Counted from the first letter of the stretch, positions 12,057 through 37,222 are shown. The stretch: 64,000 bases of DNA from Liolophura sinensis (GCF_032854445.1 NC_088306.1:20245764-20309763), one strand, 5' to 3'. The notes: generated by a model not told the origin, from the letters alone. Numbers and translations: made by a program.

Positions 12057-12984
12057 TAATGCAGTTTTGCACGATGTAAGCATATCAGTGCCAAAAAATA
12101 ACCTAACAAGCGCTTAGGTCAGGCATCATTCTTTGTATACGATTATAGTCGTGGAATGGCTCAGTATGACTTCCTTTTAACAGGTGTTAAATATATGAAA
12201 TATTATTAAATATTTTGACTGAAAAATCTGTATGAATTGAGATGGAGGATTTATGGCTAGATTATCCTGTTAAGAACTGTCAGATGTTCTCCGCTCCAGT
12301 CGCTGATTATGATGTGTAGGTCAGATGGTTTGTGTACGACCGTCAGCTAAGGTGAAAGGTCGATCACCAGCGCCTGTACCACTCCAAGGTCCATAAATTT
12401 ACTACCTTTTCTCACTGTCATATGTTGATAAATATTGCATAAGATATCAACTGGTTACCGTAATTTACCTATTAAATGTTGTTTATAAATTTGTTTCATG
12501 TGGTAGCAGTCTGATCTGTACGTAATACATACATGTGACAGTATTTTATATCAGTCAGCTGTCATAGTATCCGTAGATTTAAACAGAGTATATGCCATTT
12601 CAACATGTGAGTTAGCTACAATAATCTCCATAATACTTTACTGTTTTTATTAATCGGGCTGAATAATGTCATAATCTTAATTGAAAGCAAGCCGAATGTT
12701 TTACGACAGGTGCAATTTTCAGAACTTTGCTGTGTATAAATAGGAAAGATAAATTAATAATCTTGTCAGTGTCTGTTGGCTGAAAGATCTTATAGACACA
12801 TGTGGTTGTGATCAGGTGATTCACAGAGTTGTGAAAGATGTAGTGAGCAGACCGGTTTTACCAACAAGCTGAAGCTTGTCTGAAAATAGGAGGTGTATGT
12901 GATGCATAAATGTTCATATAGTTCCAGTGTAGAGGAGAAGCTGTTGTGAACTTGTTGTGAATGCTGAACTGAACACACTCTCAT

Positions 12985-13326
12985 ATGTGAGTGAGTGAGT
13001 GCTTGGGGTTTAACGTCGTACTCAACAATTTTTCAGTCATATGACGACGAAGGAATCCATAGGGTGCAAGTACGTGTAATGTGCCTACTTGTTGCAGGAA
13101 GGATTTCCACCGCTTTTTTATTTAGTGCTGCTTCAATGAGACGACTTACCGAAGGCAAGTAAGCCGCCCGCCCGAGCCATTATACTGATACGGGTCAACC
13201 AGTCGTTGCACTATCCCCTTCATGCTGAACGCCAAGCGAGATAGTTACAACTTCCTCTTTTAAAGTCTTAGGTGTGACTCGATCAAGGATTGATCCTGGA
13301 TCTACCGGTCCTGAAGCGGACTCTCA
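12985..13326 (-). mobile_element. SINE family B, near full length
   Basis: In reverse orientation: GTGAGTGAGTGAGTGCTTGG tail, TTTTTCAGTCATATGACGAC, CCGAGCCATTATACTGATAC, CAACTTCCTCTTTTAAAGTC and tRNA-related box B sequence (ATCAAGGATTGATCCTGG) follow in the family order. The very end of the head (box A) is truncated at CTGAAGCGGA, after which unrelated sequence starts. Confidence 0.85.
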
Positions 13327-16263
13327 TATGTGAATCATTATAAAAGTGAAACTGAAAGTTGTTCGTTGAAAGCTGCATTTTCATGTAGCATTTTCAAGTT
13401 GGGAAATAGAGAAAGCGAAAACGTGTTGATACAAAGTGGATGGCTTTTAAAAATAACTTATTCCTGGTTTCATGGAATTTCCAATGTTCAGTTAAGTTTT
13501 TGGCTTCAGTCCAACATGGAATATTTCTTGAATAAAAACTCAAACAATGCTTAGGTATAGTACAGAAATGGTGTAAGCTAAAAAAATAAATTAGAAGTTT
13601 CATGAACTATTTCCTGCACTATAGACAGTGTTAATTTGCTAGATAATACAATACTGCAGTTTTAAAGCTTTCATTGAAATCAAAACTGGAGAAGTTGATC
13701 ATTGGTCATATATGTTAAGCATTTCTTCTTTGCTCATTGCTTCCAATCCCACAAAGCAGTTATAGGAATGTGGAAAGTTAGTCGCTTATCATTTTGCATC
13801 AGACCCCTAACAATTTCCATAAGCAACAAAAGCAGCCATACAAATCTTGAAATACCCTTATTCTTCGTACTTTTCAGCTGCCTTTAATACCAATATTAGG
13901 AAACATTTCGAGAGAAGTTTAGGGTGTGGTGAAATAATTTGCACAGATTTGTGAATCTTGCATCCTTAGTAAAATAAAAATTTTGGAGTCATTTTCATAG
14001 TAACTGATTGCATAAATTCCCACTGAAAAATGGACCTTAGAGGTCGAAAATGTTGAAGATTTACAGTAGGTTGACAAACGAAATATGGACCTTCCTATGC
14101 CAACAGCATGGAGCTGTACCTAGCACCTTTCATCCATAAACCTCAAGTATTCCATTATTTTCACACTTAGCAAGCACCTGTACACCAAACAGGGCTGGCT
14201 GGTGAACTTTGACCTTATACTCTCCAATTCCAGTCCCACAGTGTGTTACAAGATCATTTGGCGATGACGTCAGTATGCAAGGGTTTTATGCAGGAGCCAA
14301 TAACCATCGAGATCTTGCAATCGTTTAGGCACTGACGTCAAAATGATTAAACGGCATGCTCCTTAATACTTAACCTCAGATCCAACTTCAAATGACGCCA
14401 ATGTATGCTACAGGGTTATTGAAACATGAAACAAATCCAGGTACTGACTTCATACATTACATTCATACAGGTATTAGTCTTGTTTTGATCAAACATTTAC
14501 GGTGAATAAACTAGAATTTCACCCATGCCAAAGCTGCACATTTCGCCTGATTTCTACTGGTCACAGATAGGTGTTTAAAGGTTTGTTTTGGGAGGTAGGG
14601 GGATTTCGTATTTGGAGAAATTTAAGTTTCAGCACCGCCAAGTAGTATTTTATGGTATTTTATTTGTCTCTGAAACTGCAATTTTTTGGCAAAATTTAGG
14701 TTATTAATGATACGTGTATGTATCCAGCGTGTGGGCTTAGGCTCACAGGGATCTTAGTCTAGTCTATTGTTCGCACATCTGATAATCCCCCTTTCTAATT
14801 CCTCAAAGGTATAACAAATCTTTGATCATTGCTTTTTTAGCCTTATCTGACCTTAAACCCTGGATTAGGTAACAGGATTTGTGAAGTTAGGCAATGTGTA
14901 TAAGCCTGTTTAAACGGTGGATTATCTCCCTTTACATAATGTTTCTAATGCTTTTGCATGCATCAGTTTTCAAGATTGAAATTAAATAGGCCTAAAAATG
15001 ACAAGACGACAGAAAAATTTAATAAATATAGATATATATTTGATGGAGAAAATTGATGAACATGTGCAATTTTGGGTGCTTTTCTCACAATTTCCAAATT
15101 AAGGCTTCTGCATGATTTAACTGTTTTAAGGATGACGAGTGCTGTCATAAATTTTAAACTCTAATATTGTTGAAAATTATATAGTGGGACTCCAGTAACT
15201 GACACAAGTTACTGTCCTTTAAGTTGAAATACTTATTTGTCTAGGTTTCGATGTTTAGAAGACTGCATATTAAGGAAGTGGGGTAATTTTTCCTGGTGTT
15301 TCTGGCATGCAGTAACTTGACAAGCACTTGGCTTAGCCTCTCTTACTGTAATACATGTAGACATAATGAACAATCATAAGGCACCAGTTACAGGTAACAC
15401 TGACAATGTATCTCAGCCTTAGAGAACACAGCCCAGGTAGCTTTTTACAGGTAAGTTACAGTAGTTGTTGAAAAACCTCTTGCGTTGCAATTAGAAACAG
15501 TTGGGAAAAGAAAAAAAAGTCCTTTCTATAATATTTTGATTTATGTAAGCTAGAAAGGCTGTGTGTATAACTCATATTTTACATGAATGTTTGACCATGT
15601 GTACCACATCTGGAGTCCTGGCATCTATTAAAATTTCACTTACGTAAAGTTTGTGTAGGATCACATGATCGATGTAGTGTAAATTTACACCATGAATTGG
15701 GGACTTGATTTCCTGCTGTCCTTCAGTGACCTACATGTAGAAACTGGTGACCTTTTCTGAGTGCTAATATGTGAACATGTCCTAAAATACTATCTCTCCA
15801 TTACATTGCAGCATGGGTTTAGCCAGGGGTAACTCAGTGTCATTGAGGCGCTCTATTCTAACAAAATAACTTGTGAGAGACAGGGAAAATAGGAGAAAAT
15901 TGAAATGAAACGGCCTGATTTCAAATTCTGGCTAAATATGTGCATTTAGGTTACATTGAGTGCATCCAGATTTATGTTGAAATCTCTCATGTACAGTGAA
16001 TCACATATATTGTCATGGAATTGTTCACGGACAAACCACTCTGATGTGCTTGTAGTCAGAAGGTGAAGCTGCATATGGTTTACTATTAATCTACATGACA
16101 TTTTACACGATTCCTGTACTTAACACAGCAGAGTCAGTAGCGATAGAAGGCTAGCCTACCCTGGAAAAGTAAAAGAAGGAAATAAAGTAAAGTTAGAGCA
16201 ATTTTATACAGAAGTAGTCAGGGCTGTGTAGAAGTAGCTGGTAACGGCTTTCTAATAAGCCGA
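13327..16263. other. Gene-poor stretch
   Basis: No exon supported. At 13870-14067 there is a diverged MITE-like segment ending GTTGAAGATTTACAGTAGG, related to the element at 31.2 kb. The rest holds only chance ORFs up to about 75 codons. Confidence 0.45.
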
Positions 16264-16628
16264 CCGGCCCCGATAGCACAGTGGGTAGAGCTTCTTCCTC
16301 GGGAGCGGTAGACCCAGGATCAATCCTGGGTCAAGTCACACCTGAGACCTTAAAAGAGGAAGTTGTAACCTTCCTCGCCTCGCATTCAGCATGAAGGGGA
16401 TAGTGCAACGTCTGGTTGACCCGAGTATAATGGCTCGGGCAGGGGGCAGCTTCCTTGCTTTCAGTAAGGTGTCTCAGTGAAGGTGCAGTAGATAAAAGAG
16501 CGGCAGGAATATCATCCTGCAACAAGGAGGCACATTACAAGCACCCTAAGGATTCCTTCGTCGTCATATGACTGAAAATTGTTGAGTATGATATTAAACC
16601 CCAAGCACTCACTCACTCACTCACTTAC
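16264..16628 (+). mobile_element. SINE family B, full length with tRNA-like head
   Basis: Starts CCGGCCCCGATAGCACAGTG, with a box A-like TAGCACAGTGGGTAGAGC and a box B-like GGATCAATCCTGGG about 45 bases later, the spacing expected of an internal RNA polymerase III promoter. The family body follows (AAAAGAGGAAGTTGTAACCT, AGCATGAAGGGGATAGTGCA, GTCGTCATATGACTGAAAAT), then CCCCAAGCACTCACTCACTC and a (TCAC)n tail. It is the best reference copy in the window. Confidence 0.9.
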
Positions 16629-17575
16629 TCCAATAAGCCCTCGTGGGTGATTTCTTACATGCTATATTCTGTGTTGTGCTACATGGTTAGACTTCAGTCT
16701 GTAGAGGTTTAAGATGTACATTTATTTGCATGTAATGTCATATTTTAAACATGAACTGATAGTGCTTGATGAACATACGTTCATTATAAGCAGGAGCCTG
16801 GGGTACTGGCTCAAAAACAAAGAGAATCCTCTGTTGAATTTTCATAGTTGTGTATACGTTGGGCAGGAAATTTTTGTTGTAATAAACAATAAAAATGTCT
16901 TATCATACATTTTTCATCCAGAATATTGGTTTTAGGAAAAATGATTTTGAATGTATCGAAAATTTATTACACACAACACTGGCAAAGGTCCCAGTATAAG
17001 AAATTTTAACTAAAAATATGTAAAAAGGGTATTTTAGAGAAGACAAGAAATGTTATGAAAAGACAAACACAGTGCCCCACGGTGTTGTTGAGTTCATTGA
17101 CATTGATTTGAAAACATTCAAGTTCGATCAAATGTTGGTAGATAAGTTGTCAGTCCACAGCCTGATCAAAAACGTGTATTCGATCAGATGTTGTCAGTCC
17201 ACAACCTGAATGGTAACATTCCATGACTTCCTGGATACAAATCCTCCCCAAGAGCATGTTTTATATTAAACAGCCTTGACATACATGTACGAACTATCTT
17301 TAGTTAAATTTATTTAGTAGCAAGTGATAAATGATGCTACCCTTGTACATGTACTATAGTCTTATCGGTTGGCAAGCTGTGGTGATGCCATTTTGTGTCT
17401 GTTTGATCTTGGTATCAGCACTTTGAGAATTTCTCTGTTTCTATTTGGGTTTGCATTTGTTTGTAATAAATTTTTTTTTGATGTGTGTATGTCAAAGTAA
17501 AACGCTGAAATAACCTTGAAATTGTAAGAAGGTTAACGTTTTCAATTTGCTCTATATAACTACTAAACGGATACT
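16629..17575. other. Non-coding stretch
   Basis: AT-rich DNA with one chance ORF of 73 codons (16714-16935) that has no coding-like character. Nothing else seen. Confidence 0.45.
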
Positions 17576-17790
17576 GTTCAACCTTTTTGCATGTTTTCGA
17601 GATGTATATTCAAACATGTTCTGCAGGCATTATTCTGTGTTGACTGGTAAACTTATAGTTTTTGTGAAGCCCTGAAAATGGCCAGTTCAACCAATGTAGT
17701 TTTGTCTGCAAAATCAAATCAAAAATGGGCATAAAAATTGCTCTGAAATTTGCTCTTTCATGTGCGAAAGGGTTGAGCAACTAGAGTAGT
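17576..17790 (-). mobile_element. MITE of the TTCAACC family, copy 2
   Basis: Reverse orientation: TTCAACCTTTTTGCATGTTT at the left and GCGAAAGGGTTGAGCAACTA at the right. The interior (CAGGCATTATTCTGTGTTGA, AATGTAGTTTTGTCTGCAAA) is the complement of copy 1. Confidence 0.75.
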
Positions 17791-18379
17791 TATAAGGCCA
17801 AATACAGCTTTTTAGTTTGGCCACCTTTTAGTAGCCTATTAATTTGGGATAAATTATTTTCAAATATTTCAGGACCTGAGCTAAAAACCTTAAATTACAG
17901 ATTACAGAGGCAAAAATTACTCACACATCTTTGTATTGTCCGTGCACTTGATCACAGGGACTGTTTTTTGAAACATTGAAGTTAAAGTTACCAGGCAGTA
18001 TTCCCTTAACCTGGGCCTTTTTTTAGGGTTTGCTGTAATTTGGGTCCCTATAGAAGGTATCAAAATGTCCTTACATTTGACCTTGAGTTATGTTTTCACT
18101 TGAATTGTGGGAATTATATATTGTTTTTTTCGCTACAACAGCGCACCACTTCAGACATATTTGAAGTGACATGACAATATTGACCTACTTCATCCATGTT
18201 ATAAGCTAACCAGTGGCAGACAAGGAGACATGTAGACAAGTAACAGCTCACAAGTGATGATGACTGAGGCATCATGTGCTAGTGACTTGTATAGATGTAC
18301 TTCACATGTGATGCAGACATAGTAGGAATGAATCTTGGCTGGATGGATATTTACCATCACATGTATGTATCGCGTTTGT

Positions 18380-18640
18380 CTTTTTTAGGAAAAGGAATGC
18401 TTCACTGAAGTGAATGAGCTTCTAGATTGTACCTATACCTTAAATGACCAAAAATTTTGCCCACAGAAGTGCATTTTTAGAGGCAAAGAAATGTCACAAA
18501 ATATTATTGTTGGTGCTGAAACTTACAATTTTCCAGTAGAATATCAACTCATGTTCAAGCAAACCTCAAAACACCTTTCTAAAATCAACAGAGCTCTCAG
18601 AATCAGGAATGATGGGCTAGTTAGGACGAAATTTATGGTC
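18380..18640 (+). repeat. Dispersed repeat shared with 36.98-37.12 kb
   Basis: AACCTCAAAACACCTTTCTA, then AAATCAACAGAGCTCTCAGA matches AACCTCAGAACAACCTTCTA, then AGATCAATAGAACTTTCAGA at 37.0 kb. The 78-codon ORF here is therefore read from a repeat and is not taken as a gene, although an acceptor-like TTTTTTAG precedes it at 18389. Confidence 0.5.
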
Positions 18641-18649
18641 ATTTGATAG

Positions 18650-18810
18650 GGTATTGGCTCAGTTGGTTAGCGCGCTAGCGCAGTGTAATGACCCAGATGC
18701 CTCTCACCAATGTGGTTCTGCTGGGTTTCCTCTCATCATAATGCTGGCAGCCGTCGTATAAGTGAAATATTCTTGAGTATGGTGTAAAACACCAATCGAA
18801 TAAATATAGA
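18650..18810 (+). mobile_element. SINE family A with central deletion
   Basis: The head TTGGCTCAGTTGGTTAGCGC, GCTAGCGCAGTGTAATGACC is followed after a short gap by CATAATGCTGGCAGCCGTCG and the tail CACCAATCGAATAAATATA. Most of the central region is missing. Its tail seeds the tandem array that follows. Confidence 0.85.
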
Positions 18811-19137
18811 GTATGTGAAGTACTGTAATTGTATGGCAGTATGGCGTAAAACACCAGTCAAATAAATATAGGATATGTGCAGTACTGTAATTGTATGGCA
18901 GTATGGCGTAAAACACCAGTCAAATAAATATAGGGTATGCGCAGTACTGTAATTGTATGGCAGTATGGCGTAAAACACCAGTCAAATAAATATAGGGTAT
19001 GTGCAGTACTGTAATTGTATGGCAGTATGGCGTAAAACACCAGTCAAATAAATATAGGGTATGCGCAGTACTGTAATTGTATGGCAGTATGGCGTAAAAC
19101 ACCAGTCAAATAAATGTAGGGTATGCGCAGTACTGTG
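18811..19137. repeat. 62-bp minisatellite derived from a SINE tail
   Basis: Five full units start at 18811, 18873, 18935, 18997 and 19059, with a partial at 19121: exact 62-bp spacing. Each unit carries the SINE end TATGGCGTAAAACACCAGTC, AAATAAATA joined to a non-SINE piece GCAGTACTGTAATTGTATGG. Units are nearly identical, so the expansion is recent. Overlapping tyrosine-rich ORFs on the minus strand are read from the array. Confidence 0.95.
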
Positions 19138-19260
19138 ATGTAATTTTCACAAAAAAACAAATCCAACATCAATACAGGTAGAATTTTGCACTCCAGTCTT
19201 TCCCTGGAACATTATTTCATGCAAGAATATCGTGGAAGGTGTACACGTACATATCATGTT
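19138..19260. repeat. Direct repeat, copy 1 (partner at 19906)
   Basis: TGATGTAATTTTCACAAAAA, AAATCCAACATCAATACAGG and TCTTTCCCTGGAACATTATT recur in the same order and orientation at 19906-20030, about 770 bp downstream, with small differences. Confidence 0.8.
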
Positions 19261-19748
19261 TTATCAGGGTCTGTTTTTTGGCTTAGTTGTGTCAAGTCAA
19301 GTAACTAAGTAGGTATAACCTTCTATATGATGCAAGTTAATATGTATAAATATAACAGTGTTTACTATTACATATAAACAATGTCAGAACCACACACTTG
19401 TATCTTGTACATTTAGATGCAGAGTCTTATATCCAAGTGCCCAGTTGATCGGTATCGTATTTCACCATCTGGCCTTTCCTTGAAAATGTGAAATCTTTTG
19501 AAAAATCCATTCCCGTGACAGCTGACAAAAGCCATTGTTTGTTATGGCTCCAGAGTGAAGATTCATTCTCCAGTGGACAGTGGGAAGTGTCTTACTAACA
19601 TGCACTGTAACTGTACCAGTGAGCGGATTATAAGGTGACATAGGTATTCCTTGTCAGGTGTGTGAGGATGAGCAGATGTGGTTAATATATGATTGTCAGA
19701 ACCTTTCAATGTTGGAACAAAGCAGATCCAAACAACTGTTGGGGAAGT

Positions 19749-19812
19749 GGCAGTACAACTGTTTGGACAAATGGCAGTACAGCTGTTTGGACAAATGGCA
19801 GTACAGCTTTTT
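19749..19812. repeat. 24-bp triplicate
   Basis: GGCAGTACAACTGTTTGGAC followed by AAAT is repeated nearly three times. A short local tandem repeat between the two 19.1/19.9-kb direct repeats. Confidence 0.8.
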
Positions 19813-19905
19813 ACCAGTGTGTCAGTCAGCGTGAAACTGACAGATTATCTGCACTATGTACATGCAGGTTAAGAAACATCATTTTTAAGCAGGAAACTGG
19901 TTCTG

Positions 19906-20030
19906 TGATGTAATTTTCACAAAAATTCAAAACAAATCCAACATCAATATAGGTAGAATTTTCCACTCCATTCTTTCCCTGGAACATGATTTTATCCAAG
20001 AATGTTGTGGTAGATATACATGTATGTCTG
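19906..20030. repeat. Direct repeat, copy 2
   Basis: Same segment as 19138-19260 (TGATGTAATTTTCACAAAAA, CAACATCAATATAGGTAGAA, TTCTTTCCCTGGAACATGAT). It ends in unrelated DNA on both sides. Confidence 0.8.
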
Positions 20031-20491
20031 AAGAAATGAATAGTACATAATTACTTTTAAGTGTTTTTCTTGGTAAACTGAAGACAAGAAATTAGCACAG
20101 GTAAGTTTGCGACCTACTTGTTAAATTCTACACTTCACCGACATCTGTTAGGCCACTGTGTAAACATGGCCAGACTGAGTCAGACAAACAGAATGTTTTA
20201 CAGTTCCCTGGCCATTGATGTATGGGAAGCTAGTCCGTGCCAGTATTACAACTGTGTGAATTATAGAGACTGTCTTCACATTTTAAAGTGGAGGGCATTT
20301 AGAGTACCAGAAAATGTATTGAACAGATAACGTTCATACCTGGATTGGTTCCCACATACACTTGTTCATTTAAGTTCATTTTTTCTTCTTTTTCTTTGTA
20401 CATTTTCTTTCAAGAACAAAATTAAGCAGGTTTTCAAAGCCAAATTTCACACATACATAATATGGTGTAGTGTCTTTTCTCTATGAGTAGG

Positions 20492-20800
20492 TGAGTGAGT
20501 GAGTGAGTGCTTAGGGTTTAACGTTATACTTAACAATTTTTTAGTGATATGATGACGAAGGAGTCCTTAGAGTGCATGCAGGTGTAATGTGCCTCCATGT
20601 TGCAGGATGGATTTCCACTGCTCTTTTATATAGTCCTGCTTCAGTGAGACGACTTTGCGAAGGCAAATAAGCCGCCCACCGTAGCCATTTTACTGATACA
20701 GGTCAACCAGTCCTTGTACTATCCCCTTAGTGCTGAACTCCCAAGCTAAGAAGCTGTAACGTCCTCTTTTGAGGTCTTAGGTGGAGTTGCACTAAGTTGC
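20492..20800 (-). mobile_element. SINE family B, head-truncated
   Basis: GTGAGTGAGTGAGTGCTTAG, TTTTTAGTGATATGATGACG, GTAGCCATTTTACTGATACA and CGTCCTCTTTTGAGGTCTTA follow the family order in reverse orientation. The tRNA-like end is missing or highly diverged after 20780. Confidence 0.8.
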
Positions 20801-20922
20801 AGCCGTTATATCCGGTTGCAAAATTTCCTTTTCAAGTAAGTTTTTATTTTACTTGTAGTGCCTGTGAACTAGGCTCTGAGATTCTTCAGGTTATCACTAG
20901 ATCTCTCACCATCATAAGTGCC

Positions 20923-20942
20923 ATCATCATCATCATCATCAG
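20923..20942. repeat. (CAT)n microsatellite
   Basis: About six CAT triplets in a row. Short simple repeat. Confidence 0.8.
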
Positions 20943-21169
20943 TGTACACTTTAGGTGACATGGAAGATTCAGGAGCTGTTAAGAGGGCAAAGCCTGTGAC
21001 AGCATTGTTACTATGGTGACATTTTGTTGGCTCCATTGTTTCACCTCTCAGAGACCTGTGTTACCATGTTAGGTGGACATGACAGCGGAAATGTGGAAAA
21101 ACAAGTTTTAGGGGCAACGAGTTTGAGATCTACAAGTGGATGTATGTGACAGCTACATGTAAATTGTGA

Positions 21170-22195
21170 GTCCTTTGGGTGGCCAAGTTGTTTAAAGTGC
21201 TACGGTTAGGACAGCGAGTTTAAGACCTACATGAGCATCCAGTCAGAGACCAACATACATGTACATGATGGCAGAAGTGTCAGCCCTTTGGGTGGCCAAG
21301 TTGTTTAAAGTGCTACCATGGGGCTTCCAGTCAGAGACCAACATGCATGTACATGATGGCAGAAGTGTCAACCCCTTGGGTGACCAAGTTGTTTAAGGTG
21401 CTACCATGGGGCTTCCAGTCAGAGACCAACATACATGTACATGATGGCAGAAGTGTCAACCCTTTGGGTGGCCAAGTTGTTTAAAGTGCTACCATGGGGC
21501 ATCCAGTCAGAGACCAACATACATGTACATGATGGCAGAAGTGTCAACCCCATGGGTGACCAAGTTGTTTAAAGTGCTACCATGGGGCTTCCAGTCAGAG
21601 ACCAACATGCATGTACATGATGGCAGAAGTGTCAACCCCTTGGGTGACCAAGTTGTTTAAGGTGCTACCATGGGGCTTCCAGTCAGAGACCAACATACAT
21701 GTACATGATGGCAGAAGTGTCAACCCTTTGGGTGGCCAAGTTGTTTAAAGTGCTACCATGGGGCTTCCAGTCAGAGACCAACATACATGTACATGATGGC
21801 AGAAGTGTCAACCCCTTGGGTGACCAAGTTGTTTAAGGTGCTACCATGGGGCTTCCAGTCAGAGACCAACATACATGTACATGATGGCAGAAGTGTCAAC
21901 CCCTTGGGTGACCAAGTTGTTTAAGGTGCTACTATGGGGCTTCCAGTCAGAGACCAACATACATGTACATGATGGCAGAAGTGTCAACCCTTTGGGTGGC
22001 CAAGTTGTTTAAAGTGCTACCATGGGGCTTCCATTCAGAGACCTACATGTACAGTGTAGCCAGCGAAGGCTTTGGTTAGTGCAGTTCTTTAAAGTGCTAC
22101 CATAGGGGCAACCAGTTCGAGACCTACGTGTACATGTATGTGATGGCAGAAATGTCAGGCCCTATTCTTTGAAGTGCTACCATAGGGGCAACCAG
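21170..22195. repeat. 88-bp satellite array with three-unit higher-order pattern
   Basis: The core units begin with the same ATGGGGC(T/A)TCCAG phase at about 21320, 21408, 21496, 21584, 21672, 21760, 21848, 21936 and 22024, exactly 88 bp apart. Each reads GTCAGAGACCAAC, CATGTACATGATGGCAGAAG, TGTCAACC, AAGTTGTTTAA, GTGCTACCATGG. Two variant types exist, TTTGGGTGGCC/TTAAAG and CTTGGGTGACC/TTAAGG, and they recur in a three-unit rhythm. Diverged half-copies flank the array (21062-21240 and 22030-22195). The array ends about 250 bp before the ACSL leader exon. Confidence 0.95.
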
Positions 22196-22448
22196 TCGGC
22201 GACGTTCGAGGCTTATGTTCATATCAACATGCTGCAGGATTGGCTGTTATGCACAGTCAAGAAGTTTGTGAATTACCATGGTGATGAATTCAAATCACAG
22301 GTAAACCAATCATCAATGCAGCATCACATTGACAGTTACCATGGCTACAGATCTTAATTCTAGCCAAACCAATCAGCCATTCAGACATTATGTTGACATT
22401 ATTTTTCAAAATAATTTGTTTCTTTCTTTTTTTTATTTCTTCCCACAG

Positions 22449-22520
22449 GTGCACGTTTGTGGAGTGTTTAATCTCTGTTTGGCGGGTATCATCGAGCTTC
22501 AGGCCTCCAAATAGAAGGCG
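22449..22520 (+). promoter_or_regulatory. 5' UTR part of the first ACSL coding exon, with acceptor
   Basis: A long pyrimidine tract ending CTTCCCACAG places an acceptor at 22447-22448, so a non-coding leader exon must lie upstream and is not identified here. The stretch has an in-frame TAG at 22512-22514, nine bases before the chosen ATG, which shows that the ATG is the first possible start. Confidence 0.7.
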
Positions 22521-35367
<12,847 letters not shown>

Positions 35368-36758
35368 CTTTCAGCGGTGACTTGAAGTTCCCGTGACATG
35401 TGTCTGTGTGTAAATAGGTACATATGTAAATGACCTTTGATATTATACACACATGTAGGTACGACCATTATGGATGATTCCTGTTTAGTGCCCGTGTGTC
35501 CGTTAGCGTGTTAAGTCACAACCATACATCACATTTTGTGCACATGACCACAAGGGTTTGTAAAGTGTGGCCCGTCTGTCTGTTTGCGTAGGCGATTGGT
35601 TGCAGAAACCCACTTAACAGACGAGACAGAGGCAAAGTTTAAAGCATATGAGAAACAGGTTTTAAGTTTTGTTTCATTAGTTGCTTTGTACAGCTTGTTG
35701 TCCCACTTTCATACGGGTTTCCTCATCTGATTGGTGGAGAACCATCACATGGCCAGCTCGTGAAATTTGGCACCTGTCCAGCACTTTTATGTATCAGTTG
35801 TGTCATGGGGCTTCTCTGTTCTTGAACATGTTATCAGTGATGGCTTTCATGATGACAAATGTTTGACGAACTGTTTGACCTATTAGAAGTATTAGCGATG
35901 TTATTAAGCTGGGGACACACCAGGCGGATTTTGTCCCTCATACAGGCCTACTTTGTAAATTTCTAAAAATCCGCCTTGTGTGTCAGTGCCAGGGAAGGTG
36001 TATTTCCCTGGCAATCCTGTCCACCCGGAAATTGGTGTCTGCTTAAAGTGTGTCTGCTCCAGTGAATTTCGGCGATCGAGGTGACCAATCAAACAATACG
36101 GAATTGTGTTGAAGTGTGAAATTTTATTTGTGTCACATGGTTTACTAGGTCACATGACATAACCAACTGACCACGATCAACAAGAAAATCAGCCTAGTGT
36201 GTCTGCCATTATGTAGGGAATATTGTCAGCCAATTTTCATGGGTGATTAAATTCGTCCCTATAAACGAAAAACTCTGTCTAGTATGTCCTCAGCTTTAGT
36301 ATTATAAGACTGCTCTTTTGATATTTGTTGTGTGATGGGGAATTTCATGTCTCAGTAATGTCTTCTTGCTCTTTCTTGAGGAATTTCTTTTGACTTTCAA
36401 AAGCTTTTGTATAAAAGATTAGATTTGGCTCAAAAATGCTGAAAATCACAAATTATGCTAGTATCTGTCACTGGAGATCACAAAATTATGCTTTTTTTAT
36501 GCTAGTATCTGTCTCAGAAGCCATGAGCCCTGGATTTCTCATTTGGATGGCTATTGATCGCAGACCCGTCCTGACACAGGGAACGCTGTAACAACATAAT
36601 ACATGTACTTTCATGTAATCCAGACAAAGTGAAAGACATTCAGTGAAAAGAGTCACATCTTCTAGAAACCAGACGAATTATTGACAAATCCAAAAAATCT
36701 GCTTTACAGTCCTGAAACACATTGAACCATGTAGTTATGTATGGCATACTGAATTCAT

Positions 36759-36781
36759 ATATATATATATATATATATATA
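36759..36781. repeat. (AT)n microsatellite
   Basis: About eleven alternating AT dinucleotides, flanked by unique sequence. Confidence 0.9.
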
Positions 36782-37166
36782 AATATGAGTTAAGTAGTTC
36801 ATGTTTGTATATTGGTCGTCATATAACTGAAAAATGGTGAAGTCCGACATTAAACCTCAGGCATGCACCTGTGTTCGTATATCTACATTACCTGTAGTAT
36901 GTATATTTTGGTTGTAACCACCAAGGTATGGTAAATGCCCAAAATCCTCCCTCCCCCCTCCCCAAAAAATGCTGAATTTTACATTTTTTAAGGTGATTGT
37001 CCTCCTACCTTCCATACAAACCTCAGAACAACCTTCTAAGATCAATAGAACTTTCAGAATTGGGCAAAATATGCGACTTAGTCATGTGGAAGATTTTGGG
37101 TTATTTACAGTACTGTACAGCCATGCTGTTGTGCCATAGAATTATTGAAGACATTGTGCAAGATGT

Positions 37167-37222
37167 TGTCCGTCCGTCTGTCTGTCTGTCTGTCTGTCTG
37201 ACTGACCGACCGACTGACTGTC
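37167..37222. repeat. (GTCT)n / (GACT)n simple repeat
   Basis: TCCGTCTGTCTGTCTGTC grades into GACTGACCGACCGACTGACT. A tetranucleotide microsatellite with point changes. Confidence 0.85.

Noticed and set aside
16264-16340. A functional tRNA gene
   Set aside because: Box A and B-like sequences are present, but no cloverleaf with paired acceptor stem forms, and the same sequence recurs as the head of SINE family B.
18704-19102. Series of overlapping 60-80 codon minus-strand ORFs rich in Tyr, Cys and Leu
   Set aside because: They are translations of the 62-bp minisatellite; the identical peptides recur at 62-bp spacing.
21320-22040. CRISPR-like array (regular repeats)
   Set aside because: Units are contiguous with no variable spacers, and the DNA is eukaryotic.
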